64,000 nucleotides of DNA, taken from contig NZ_JAEMTF010000001.1 in assembly GCF_016462415.1 (NCBI RefSeq), positions 64,862 to 128,861 of the forward strand, given 5' to 3'. Shown piece by piece: positions 17,705 to 25,956 of the stretch (positions within the stretch are counted from its first letter, which is position 1; every line of letters begins with the position of its first letter). A program made the translations under genes and the position numbers. Under the pieces are notes generated by a model, which saw nothing but the letters and a program-made list of their open reading frames with translations, was not told where the DNA came from and did no database searches. The DNA is from Williamsia sp. Lineage in GTDB: Bacteria > Actinomycetota > Actinomycetes > Mycobacteriales > Mycobacteriaceae.

Positions 17705-19678
17705 GTGAGCGCACCTGTCGAAGAACGTGAATTCCAGGCCGAGACCCGCCAATTGCTCGACCTCATGGTTCATTCCGTCTATTCGAACAAGGACAGCTTC
17801 CTGCGCGAGTTGGTGTCGAATGCGTCCGACGCTCTCGACAAACTGCGCCTCGAGGCATTCCAGAACAAGGACCTCGACGTCGACACGTCGGATCTGCACA
17901 TCACGATCGAGCGGGACCCGCAGGCGCGCATCCTGACCATCCGTGACAACGGCATCGGCATGTCGCGCGACGACGTCGTCGGACTGATCGGCACGCTCGC
18001 CCGATCGGGCACCGCCGAGCTGCGCAAGAAACTCGCCGAGGCCAAGGACTCCGCGGCGTCGCAGGACCTCATCGGACAGTTCGGCATCGGCTTCTACTCG
18101 ACGTTCATGGTCGCCGACTCCGTCACCCTGCTCACCCGTAAGGCAGGGGAGAGCGAGGGCACCAAGTGGGAGTCCAGCGGTGCGGGTACCTACACCATCG
18201 AGACCGTGCCGGATGCGCCGCAGGGGACCTCGGTCACGCTGGCGCTCAAGCCGGCCGACACCGACGACGCCCTGCACGACTACGCCGACGACTCGAAGCT
18301 CCGTGAGCTGATCAAGCGTTACTCGGACTTCATCGCCTGGCCGATCCGCATGGACGTCGAGCGCACCGAGACCGTCGAGGCCGAGGATGTCGCCGAGGGC
18401 GAGGACAAGCCCGAACCGACCACGCGCACCGTCGTCGAGACCCAGCAGCTGAACTCCATGAAGGCGCTGTGGTCGAAGTCGAAGGACGAGGTCGAACCCG
18501 AGGAGTACAAGGAGTTCTACCGTCACGTCAGCCACGCATGGGACGACCCGCTCGAGACCATCGCGCTCAAGGCCGAGGGCACGTTCGAGTATCAGGCACT
18601 GCTGTTCATCCCGACCCAGGCGCCCTTCGACCTCTTCATGCGCGAGCGCAACGGCGGCATCTCGCTGTACGTCAAGCGCGTGTTCATCATGGACGACTGC
18701 GAGGAGCTGATCCCGGAGTACCTGCGGTTCGTCAAGGGTGTCGTGGACGCGGCGGATCTCTCCCTCAACGTCTCCCGCGAGATCCTGCAGCAGGACCGAC
18801 AGATCCGCGCGATCCGACGTCGACTGACCAAGAAGGTGCTCTCGACGATCAAGGACATCCAGACCTCGCGTCCGGAGGACTACACCACGCTGTGGAGCCA
18901 GTTCGGTCGGGCCATCAAGGAAGGCCTAATCAACGACCAGGACAACAAGGATGCCCTGTTGGCGATCTCGTCCTTCGAGTCGACCCACGACGCCGAATCG
19001 ATGACCACTCTCGCCGATTACGTCGGCCGGATGAAGGTCGGACAGGACGAGATCTACTACCTCACCGGCGAATCCCGTCAGGCCATGGAGAACTCGCCGC
19101 ACATCGAGGCGTTCCGGGCCAAGGGCATCGAGGTGCTGCTGCTCGGCGACCCGGTCGACGAGATGTGGGTCGGGTCGGTCCCCGAGTTCGACGGCAAGGC
19201 CCTGCGGTCGATCGCCAAGGGCGAGGTCGACCTCGACGACGACGCGGGCAAGTCCGACGACGAGAAGAAGGAGGCGGCCACCGAGCGCGAGGAGCGCGAC
19301 AAGAAGTTCGCCGACCTCACCGGCTGGCTGACCGAGGCGCTGTCCGAGCACATCAAGGAGACCCGCCTGTCGACCCGCCTCACCGATTCACCGGCCTGCC
19401 TGGTCGGGGACACGTTCAGCTTCTCGCCGCAGATGGAGAAGCTCTACCGCGCGTCGGGTCAGATGCTGCCGCCGACCAAGCGGATCCTCGAACTGAACCC
19501 GGACCATCCGCTGATCGTCGCGCTGCGATCTGCCCACGACGCCAAGGCCGACGATCCGTCACTGGCCGACACCGCCGAGCTGCTCTACGGGATGGCCGTC
19601 ATCGCCGAGGGTGGGGAGCTGTCCGATTCGGCGCGGTTCAGCCGGTTGCTCGCAGATCGGTTGGCCGCCACCATCTGA
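17705..19678 (+). CDS. htpG: Molecular chaperone HtpG (Hsp90)
   Basis: A 657-residue bacterial Hsp90, slightly longer than E. coli HtpG (624). The GHKL ATPase domain is clear: '[17 protein letters not shown]' with the catalytic Glu and Asn, 'DNGIGM' and '[16 protein letters not shown]'. The middle domain has '[20 protein letters not shown]' and '[19 protein letters not shown]'. A charged linker (about 225-245) and an acidic Lys-rich stretch near 515-535 separate the domains. The GTG at 17705 has an AGGAGA site upstream. The gene is divergent from gadB over 146 bp. I saw no CIRCE or HspR-type palindrome there. Confidence 0.95.
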
Positions 19679-19753
19679 CGTGCGGGCGCGTCGGGTCGGT
19701 CACCTACTGCTAATTTGACTGTCGTTTGAATGCTCGACAGCAAAGGAGCTGTG

Positions 19754-21082
19754 GTGACCTACCCGATCATCGGTGCGCCCGACGCCGCGAACACCGCCTG
19801 GGTGATGGCAAGTGCGGCTCTCGTCCTGGTGATGACGCCTGCGCTGGCCTTCTTCTACGGTGGCATGGTGCGCGCGAAGAGCGTCCTGAACATGATGATG
19901 ATGTGCTTTGCGGCCATCGGCGTCGTGTGGGTCCTGTGGCTGGTGTTCGGGTATTCGTTGGCATTCGGCGACGACATCGGCGGAGTGATCGGCGACCCCA
20001 CCCAGTTCGCCGGTCTGAAGCATCTCTTCGGGGGCGATTACGCGCCGGGTGAGCCGGCGTCGGCCGCCATCCCACTGGTCGGCACCATCCCGGCGATGGT
20101 CTTCGTGATGTTCCAGGCCGGCTTCGCGATGGTGACGGTGGCGCTGATCGCCGGTGCCGTGGCCGACCGGATGAAGTTCACCGCGTGGTTGCTCTTCGCC
20201 GCGCTGTGGGCGACGTTGGTGTACTTCCCGGTCGCGCACTGGGTCTTCGCCCTCGACGGTCTCGCCGCCGAGAAGGGCGGATGGATCGTCAACCATCTGG
20301 GGGCGATCGACTTCGCCGGTGGCACCGCGGTCGAGATCAACTCGGGTGCATCTGCTCTCGTGCTCGCGCTGGTCGTCGGGACCCGACGTGGGTGGCCCCG
20401 CGATCCGATGCGTCCGCACAATCTGCCCGCGGTCATGCTCGGTGCCGGACTGCTCTGGCTGGGCTGGTTCGGGTTCAACGCCGGTTCGGCGTTGGCCGCC
20501 GACGGCACCGCCGCCCTGGCCCTGGCCAACACCCTCGGTGCCGGCGCGGTGTCGATGATGAGCTGGCTGCTCGTCGAACGCATCCGACAGGGCAAGCCGA
20601 CCTCGTTCGGCGCGGCATCCGGTGTGGTCGCCGGACTCGTCGCGATCACCCCCGCCTGCGCATCGGTCACCCCGATCGGCGCACTGGCCATCGGCATCGT
20701 CGCCGGTGCGGTCAGCTCCCTGGCCATCGAGCTGAAATACAAGCTGGGATACGACGACTCGCTCGACGTCGTCGGTGTGCACCTCGTCGGTGGTGTCGTC
20801 GGCACCGTCATGATCGGGCTCGTCGCGAGCAGCGCGTCACCCGCGGGTGTCGACGGACTCTTCTACGGTGGCGGACTGGATCAGCTCTGGCGGCAGTTGG
20901 TGGCCGTCCTGGCCGTCGGCGGATACGCGATGGCCGTGACCGCGGTCATCGCGCTCGTGCTCAAGGCGACCATCGGTGTCCGCGCCCATCCGCAGGACGA
21001 GGCCGACGGCATCGACGACGCGGAGCATGCCGAGACCGCGTACGACATGGCGGCCTCGCGCGGCGGACGCGTCGACATCTAG
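19754..21082 (+). CDS. amt: Ammonium transporter (Amt/MEP family)
   Basis: A 442-residue polytopic membrane protein of the Amt family, conducting ammonium/ammonia. The conserved 'FFYGGMVRAKSVLNMMMM' and 'GGTAVEINSGASALVLALV' segments are present, with the twin-helix region 'GLLWLGWFGFNAGSA' and the later 'VHLVGGVVGTVMIG' histidine. GTG 19754 is preferred because GGAG ends five bases earlier; an ATG at 19730 is in frame but lacks a ribosome site. No glnB (PII) or glnD follows, so this is a single-gene unit separate from the usual amt-glnB-glnD cluster of actinobacteria. I could not find a convincing GlnR site. Confidence 0.93.
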   Translation: MTYPIIGAPDAANTAWVMASAALVLVMTPALAFFYGGMVRAKSVLNMMMMCFAAIGVVWVLWLVFGYSLAFGDDIGGVIGDPTQFAGLKHLFGGDYAPGEPASAAIPLVGTIPAMVFVMFQAGFAMVTVALIAGAVADRMKFTAWLLFAALWATLVYFPVAHWVFALDGLAAEKGGWIVNHLGAIDFAGGTAVEINSGASALVLALVVGTRRGWPRDPMRPHNLPAVMLGAGLLWLGWFGFNAGSALAADGTAALALANTLGAGAVSMMSWLLVERIRQGKPTSFGAASGVVAGLVAITPACASVTPIGALAIGIVAGAVSSLAIELKYKLGYDDSLDVVGVHLVGGVVGTVMIGLVASSASPAGVDGLFYGGGLDQLWRQLVAVLAVGGYAMAVTAVIALVLKATIGVRAHPQDEADGIDDAEHAETAYDMAASRGGRVDI

Positions 21083-21438
21083 TCCGACTGGTCCACACGG
21101 GTCGCCGGGATCGGCCGCGGCCGACGGCATCTCGCCCATCCGCACAGAACGCCATCGTCGACATGAACGAGAGATGGACAGGCGGTGCGTTCAAATCGTT
21201 TGGTGGGCTTCGCATTACGATTTGACCGGTTCTGAGATCGGAATCGGCCCGCGTTCACACCACGGGGTGGTCGTTGTCACCGAAACGCGAGGATCAGTTC
21301 ACCGCGTGTTCTTCTCGCTGCTTCAGGCTTCTGCCGATCGAGAGAGTCAGCTCTCCACCAATGCGCTCGATCGACACCCATTGAAGTGAATGTGATCCGT
21401 GAGTGCGCTCCGGGTCCCGATTGTCCGAAAGAGGAACA
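21083..21438. other. Non-coding gap upstream of porin genes
   Basis: This 356-bp gap has no supported gene. It should hold the amt 3' end and the promoter and leader of the porin genes. It contains an inverted repeat (21191-21225, listed separately), a GC palindrome near 21111-21124 that might act as a weak hairpin after amt, and a GAGGAAC ribosome site just before 21439. No tRNA-like fold was found. Confidence 0.5.
21191..21225. repeat. Inverted repeat in porin upstream region
   Basis: Arms TCAAATCGT (21191-21199) and ACGATTTGA (21217-21225) are perfect reverse complements separated by 17 bases. It is AT-richer than its surroundings and lies about 215 bp before the first porin start. It could be a pair of regulator half-sites or a long-loop stem. 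Confidence 0.4.
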
Positions 21439-22146
21439 ATGAGCAAGAACTCCACCGCGTTGCGGCGGGCGGCATCGCTCGGAGCGATGACCATGGTCGG
21501 CGCTGCGGCAGTCGGTCTGGTCGCTCCGGGTGCAGCCAACGCCGACACCTTCGTCAAGCTCCCGAACGGGGCCATCCGCGGTGACGACGGCATCGTCCTC
21601 GCCCGTTCCAACGAGCGCGCCCAGCTCTCGCCGTCGCTGGCGGCCAACGGCGCGGGTCGGACCGCATGGGTGTCCGCGGACATCACGCTGTCCGCGCCGA
21701 ACCTCAAGGCCAAGAAGGCCGGCCCGAACCGTGGTGCGCAGAGCGAGAGCAACTCCACCTCGGGCACGCTCGGCACGAACTCGACCGAGACCAACGGCGC
21801 TGCCGCCACGTTGTCCACCGGCTACATCGTCGGCTGCCAGGTCACCGTCGGCAACCTGACGCTGGGCGGCGGCGCGACGGTCAGCAACATCGGCGCCGCG
21901 TTGCCCACCGCGACGGTCAACGGTTCGTTCTCGCTGCCGCTCACCCCGGGTGCGGTGTCCTTCGTGATCGTCAACTCGAAGAACATCGAGAAGAAGGGGA
22001 CGTACTACATCTCCTACGATCGCGCCCAGCTGCAGATCCAGGGATGCGGAGGCTACGCCCAGGCCCGCGCGTTCACGGTGGTCGAGACCACCGGCGAGAG
22101 CCAGCAGAAGGTCACCCTGTACGGCAAGCCGTTCTCCATCGGCTGA
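21439..22146 (+). CDS. MspA-family outer-membrane porin (copy 1)
   Basis: A 235-residue secreted protein of the MspA family, which forms octameric channels through the mycolic-acid outer membrane for small hydrophilic nutrients. A Sec signal peptide runs to about residue 35 (Arg-Arg, hydrophobic core, 'GAANA|DTF'). The mature part has alternating beta-strand patterns, 'GYIVGCQVTV' and a C-terminal 'GCGGYAQARAFTVVE...VTLYGKPFSIG'. The two cysteines could form a disulfide. The ATG at 21439 has an AAGAGGAAC site. It is the first of a tandem pair, 42 bp before the second, so they are probably co-transcribed. Confidence 0.9.
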   Translation: MSKNSTALRRAASLGAMTMVGAAAVGLVAPGAANADTFVKLPNGAIRGDDGIVLARSNERAQLSPSLAANGAGRTAWVSADITLSAPNLKAKKAGPNRGAQSESNSTSGTLGTNSTETNGAAATLSTGYIVGCQVTVGNLTLGGGATVSNIGAALPTATVNGSFSLPLTPGAVSFVIVNSKNIEKKGTYYISYDRAQLQIQGCGGYAQARAFTVVETTGESQQKVTLYGKPFSIG

Positions 22147-22188
22147 TCCCCTCACACCCACGAACCACATCACCAGACAAGGGATTCG

Positions 22189-22863
22189 ATGAACAACTCG
22201 CACAAAGCAACCCGCCGTGCCGCGGGGCTCGCCGGGACCAGCGCCGCGCTGGTCGCTGCCGCAGCACTACTGGCACAGGGCTCGGCGAACGCCGACGTCT
22301 TCGTGAAGCTGCCCAACCAGGTCCAGAACACCACCCTGCAGGACGGCACCAAGGTGTCGATCACCCGCACGGGTGAGACCGCGACCATCGCACCGTCGCT
22401 GGGCGGGACGCCGCTGCACCGCGCCGCACAGGTGTCCGCGCGGTACCAGGTGACCTCCAGCAAGAAGGCCAAGATCCGCATCCAGGCCGGGTACATCGTC
22501 GGCTGCCAGGTCAGCATCGCGTCCACCACCTCCGGTGGCAGCGGGACCACCACCGAGAACCTCGCGGGGACCAGCACCGCCACCGGCGGCGGCGCGAACC
22601 AGTCGCTCACGCTGGGGCCGGGCCAGGCGACCCAGTACTTCATCAACCAGGTGGAGAAGGCCGACGATTTCGGCAGCCAGCAGTACACCAACAACGTCGA
22701 CTACGAGGGCTCCAAGCTCAAGCTCAGCTACACGGGCTCGCAGCTGCAGCTGACCGGCTGTGCCGGTTACGCCCAGGCGCGCTCGGTCGCGATCGTGCGC
22801 GTGCGCACGTCGAACGTCGACAAGCAGGTCACGTTCTACGGCAAGCCGTTCTCGATCGGTTGA
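22189..22863 (+). CDS. MspA-family outer-membrane porin (copy 2)
   Basis: A 224-residue paralogue of the preceding porin with the same plan: signal peptide ending at about 35 ('GSANA|DVF'), the 'VFVKLPNQV' mature start, 'ATIAPSLGGTPLHRAAQVSARY', 'GYIVGCQVSI' and the C-terminal 'GCAGYAQARSVAIVRV...FYGKPFSIG'. The ends are nearly identical to copy 1, while the central loops differ in length and in Ser/Thr/Gly content. Copy 1 carries an extra Asn/Ser-rich segment. The pair therefore looks like an old tandem duplication with diverged loop regions. A strong terminator follows at 22884. Confidence 0.9.
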   Translation: MNNSHKATRRAAGLAGTSAALVAAAALLAQGSANADVFVKLPNQVQNTTLQDGTKVSITRTGETATIAPSLGGTPLHRAAQVSARYQVTSSKKAKIRIQAGYIVGCQVSIASTTSGGSGTTTENLAGTSTATGGGANQSLTLGPGQATQYFINQVEKADDFGSQQYTNNVDYEGSKLKLSYTGSQLQLTGCAGYAQARSVAIVRVRTSNVDKQVTFYGKPFSIG

Positions 22864-22883
22864 TCTGAACCCCTCTCACGAGA

Positions 22884-22917
22884 CGAATGCCCCCGGCCTG
22901 GTGGTCGGGGGCATTCG
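22884..22917. terminator. Strong bidirectional terminator after porins
   Basis: A perfect 12-bp stem: CGAATGCCCCCG (22884-22895) and CGGGGGCATTCG (22906-22917) with a 10-base loop. It lies 20 bp after the porin stop and 19 bp from the end of the convergent lipoprotein gene, so it can end transcripts from both sides. Confidence 0.85.
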
Positions 22918-22936
22918 TCGTTCCGCGATGGGTTAC

Positions 22937-23986
22937 TCAGCGTGGCAACTGATCTGCAGGGATGATCTGCAACGAACTGGCCTCGCCGGGCGCGCTGCCG
23001 GTGACGGCGACGATGCCGGTCACCGGGTCCATCGCCACCGAGTTCGCCTGCTGCACCGTGGGGACGTCGCCCTTGATGCGCGGCTTGGCGGGATCGGTCA
23101 TGTCCACCAGTCGGAGCGTGTTCGACGACCCCAGGGTGACCAGCAGCGTCTTGGTGCGCGCGTCATAACTGAGCCCGTACGGCTTGCCGGGAGCATCGAT
23201 GCGGGCGACGTCGGTGACCTGCGGGGTGATCCGTTCGATCAGTACCGCGCCACCATCGGTGTCGGCGAACGCCACCAAGCCGTCACCGAGGGCGTGGGCG
23301 TGGGTCAGCCGGGTTCCGATCCGTTTGCTCGCGACCTCGGTCATGGTGGTGCCGTCATAGATGAACACACCGTTGCCCTGGACGTCGGCCATGGCGGCGT
23401 AGCGCCCGACCGCGGCGACACCGCCAGGCTGCGGTGGACCGGCGGGCAACGACTTGACGAGCTTGCCGTCACGGATGAACAACGCGCCGCCGCCGTGTTC
23501 GTTGGTGCCGACGAGAGTCCCGTCCGAGGTACGCACCGCGTCGTGCGGCAGGTCGCCGACACCGGTCGCGATCGGCCCGAAGGTCCCGTCGAACGACAGT
23601 TCGGTGATGGTGTTCGAGGTCTCGAGCGGGAGGATCACCGGGCCGTCGGGGCCGGCGAGCTCGAGATGCCTGGGTGCGCCGGCGGTCGGGATGCTGCGGA
23701 CCACCGATCCGGTACGCACGTTGACCAGGGTTATGGCGTCGGGCCGCCGCACACCGACCGCGGCGATGCCGGAGGTGCCGATGACGACGCCCTCGGGCTC
23801 GTTGCCGACCTCGATGACCCTGCCCGCAGGAGTCACCGTCGGTGCCGGCGCCACGGCGGGTTCCGCCGCGACCGGGGTGGCCGACGATGACGATGCGGGG
23901 GCGTCACCGCCTTCCGAATCCGTGCCACAACCCGCGACCAACACGACCGACAGAGCCACCGCAGTGGTGGCGACCAGAGACCTCAT
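22937..23986 (-). CDS. Beta-propeller-like lipoprotein
   Basis: A 349-residue predicted lipoprotein. The signal peptide ends in a lipobox 'VLVAGC' with Cys20, then a Ser/Ala/Pro linker to about residue 55. The rest has repeated short blocks typical of YncE/SMP-30-like propellers ('VIEVGNEPEGVVIG', 'GAPRHLELAGPDGPVILPL', 'LPHDAVRTSDGTLVG', 'GKPYGLSYDARTKTLLVTLG'). It would sit on the outer face of the plasma membrane. No catalytic site is obvious. Function is unknown; binding or scaffold roles are possible. It shares the terminator with the porins and has no operon partner. Confidence 0.8.
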   Translation of the reverse strand: MRSLVATTAVALSVVLVAGCGTDSEGGDAPASSSSATPVAAEPAVAPAPTVTPAGRVIEVGNEPEGVVIGTSGIAAVGVRRPDAITLVNVRTGSVVRSIPTAGAPRHLELAGPDGPVILPLETSNTITELSFDGTFGPIATGVGDLPHDAVRTSDGTLVGTNEHGGGALFIRDGKLVKSLPAGPPQPGGVAAVGRYAAMADVQGNGVFIYDGTTMTEVASKRIGTRLTHAHALGDGLVAFADTDGGAVLIERITPQVTDVARIDAPGKPYGLSYDARTKTLLVTLGSSNTLRLVDMTDPAKPRIKGDVPTVQQANSVAMDPVTGIVAVTGSAPGEASSLQIIPADQLPR

Positions 23987-24115
23987 GACTCCAGTGTGCC
24001 TGCACCGGCGTTCACCCGAGCGTCACTTCTCCCATCCACGCGCCCGCGTAGGGTCGGTGAGGGCAGATGCACACATGTTTATGCGACCTCGCCGGTCGCG
24101 GAAGAGGAGCAATTC

Positions 24116-24547
24116 GTGACGATCAAAGCAACCGACTACAACCATGTTCGGTTGACCGTCCGGGACATCGCCACCTCCCGTAAGTTCTACGACGACGTCT
24201 TCGGATTCGACGTCGCGTTCGAGGCGCCGCCCGCCGACGCCGACGACGCCACCAAGGAAGCCCTCTCGTTCCTGTTCGGTGGTGTCATCTACCAGTTCGG
24301 TGGCGGCCTCCTCGGACTGCGCCCGGTCGCCCCGGGAGACGACTCGTTCACCGAGGACCGGTGCGGTCTCGATCACCTGAGCTTCTCGGTCGCCGGTCTG
24401 TCGGATCTGCACGATGCGGCCGCGACCCTGGACAAGCTCGGCGTCGCCCACGAGGGCGTCAAGGATCTCGGCGACGCGGGCATCGCCATCCTCGAGTTCC
24501 GCGATCCCGACAACATCGCTCTGGAGATCTCCGGCCCCAACAGCTGA
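24116..24547 (+). CDS. VOC-family (glyoxalase/dioxygenase-fold) protein
   Basis: A 143-residue protein with two beta-alpha-beta-beta-beta units. Candidate metal ligands are His in 'YNHVRLTV', His in 'GLDHLSFSV' and Glu in 'IALEISGP'. The GTG at 24116 has a GAGGAGC site. It is the first gene of a tight three-gene operon (2-bp gap to the FAD oxidase, which overlaps the TPP enzyme by 4 bp), so it may act on the same hydroxy/oxo-acid or on a by-product such as a 2-oxoaldehyde adduct. The reaction is not identifiable from sequence. Confidence 0.8.
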   Translation: MTIKATDYNHVRLTVRDIATSRKFYDDVFGFDVAFEAPPADADDATKEALSFLFGGVIYQFGGGLLGLRPVAPGDDSFTEDRCGLDHLSFSVAGLSDLHDAAATLDKLGVAHEGVKDLGDAGIAILEFRDPDNIALEISGPNS

Positions 24548-24549
24548 GC

Positions 24550-25956
24550 ATGACCGCCGACGCGCGCGTCCGGACGGTCTCGGCGGCACTCGCCGAGATC
24601 GTCGGTCCGCGCGACGTGCTCCACACCGAGCACGTCGGATCCGATTACGGCCACGACGAGGCACTGCACATCGAGCCGGTCACGCCGATGTACGTCGTCC
24701 GGCCGTCGACGCCGGAGCAGGTGGCGGCCGTGCTCCGGTACGCGGGCGAGCACGCGATCCCGGTCACCGCACGTGGCTCCGGCACCGGATTGTCCGGCGC
24801 GGCACGTCCGCTCGCCGACGGCATGGTCATCTCGTTCGAGAACATGTCCGAGATCCTCGAGGTCGATGTCGACAACCAGGTCGCCGTGGTCCAGCCCGGC
24901 GTCGGACTCGCAGCCCTGGACGAGGCCGCCGGGCGGGTGGGTCTCATGTACTCGGTGTACCCGGGTGAGCTCAGCGCCAGCATCGGCGGGACGGTCGGCA
25001 CCAACGCCGGCGGCATGCGGGCGGTGAAGTACGGCGTCACCCGCCACAACGTGCTCGGCCTGCAGGCCGCACTCGTGACCGGTGCGCTGATCCGGACCGG
25101 CGGCGCCATCGCCAAGGTGTCCACCGGCTACGACCTGACCCAGCTCATCATCGGCTCGGAGGGGACCCTGGCGCTCGCCACCGAGGTGACGGTGAAATTG
25201 CATCCGAGACTGGCGTATTCGGCCACCGTGCTCGCTCCGTTCGCCACGGTCGACGAGGTCGTCGGGATCGTGCCTGCGGTCATCGCGACCGGGTGCGCGC
25301 CGGTCATCCTCGAGTACATCGACGCGATGACAATGGCGTCGATCACCTACTCGCAGGACCTCTCGCTCGGGATCCCCGACGCGCTCCGGGACACCGCGCA
25401 GGCGTATCTGGTCGTGTCGCTGGAGAACCGCGACCGCGACCGTCTCGACGGCGACATCGAACTACTGGGGGCGCTGGTGGCGCAGCGCGGCGCGCTCGAC
25501 ACGTTCGTGCTCGACGGTGGATCGGCCCGTGCGTTGATCGGCGCGCGTGAGAAGGCATTCTGGACCGCCAAGGCCGCCGGCGCCGACGACATCATCGACC
25601 TGGTGGTGCCCCGCACCGCGATGCCCGCATTCCTCGCACGGTCGCGTGAACTCGCCACGACCGCAGGTGGGGCGGCGATCGGCTGCGGTCACGCCGGGGA
25701 CGGCAACGTCCACCTCGCGATCTTCTGCCCCGACACCGACGCCCGCCGTGGACTGCTCCACGACATCTTCGCGCTGGGGATGAGCATGGGTGGCGCCATC
25801 TCCGGCGAACACGGTGTGGGACGCGCCAAGTCGGCACACTTCGCCGAGTTGACCGATCCGGCGGTGATCGCGGTGATGCGCGAGATCAAACGAGGATTCG
25901 ACCCGTCCGGGATACTCAATCCCGGCGTTCTGTTCGGTGAAGGGGAACCAGCATGA
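24550..25956 (+). CDS. FAD-linked 2-hydroxyacid dehydrogenase (GlcD-like)
   Basis: A 468-residue member of the GlcD/D-lactate dehydrogenase branch of the vanillyl-alcohol-oxidase superfamily, which oxidises D-2-hydroxy acids to 2-oxo acids. FAD-binding: 'VTARGSGTGLSGAARPL' (about 72-88) and 'PGELSASIGGTVGTNAGG'. C-terminal landmarks: 'GCGHAGDGNVHLAIFCPD' and 'GAISGEHGVGRAKSAHF'. The ATG at 24550 follows the VOC stop by two bases, and the stop overlaps the next gene (ATGA). Pairing with an IlvX-like enzyme that uses 2-oxo acids suggests sequential steps. Lactate, glycolate or an aromatic hydroxy acid are all possible. Confidence 0.87.
   Translation: MTADARVRTVSAALAEIVGPRDVLHTEHVGSDYGHDEALHIEPVTPMYVVRPSTPEQVAAVLRYAGEHAIPVTARGSGTGLSGAARPLADGMVISFENMSEILEVDVDNQVAVVQPGVGLAALDEAAGRVGLMYSVYPGELSASIGGTVGTNAGGMRAVKYGVTRHNVLGLQAALVTGALIRTGGAIAKVSTGYDLTQLIIGSEGTLALATEVTVKLHPRLAYSATVLAPFATVDEVVGIVPAVIATGCAPVILEYIDAMTMASITYSQDLSLGIPDALRDTAQAYLVVSLENRDRDRLDGDIELLGALVAQRGALDTFVLDGGSARALIGAREKAFWTAKAAGADDIIDLVVPRTAMPAFLARSRELATTAGGAAIGCGHAGDGNVHLAIFCPDTDARRGLLHDIFALGMSMGGAISGEHGVGRAKSAHFAELTDPAVIAVMREIKRGFDPSGILNPGVLFGEGEPA

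Noticed and set aside
19679..19753. GlnR box upstream of the ammonium transporter
   Set aside because: A GTCAC sequence is present but the second half-site is missing at the needed spacing.
21191..21225. Possible tRNA T-arm or attachment site because of a GTTCAAATCG string
   Set aside because: No acceptor, D or anticodon stem can be folded around it and there is no integrase nearby; an inverted repeat explains it better.
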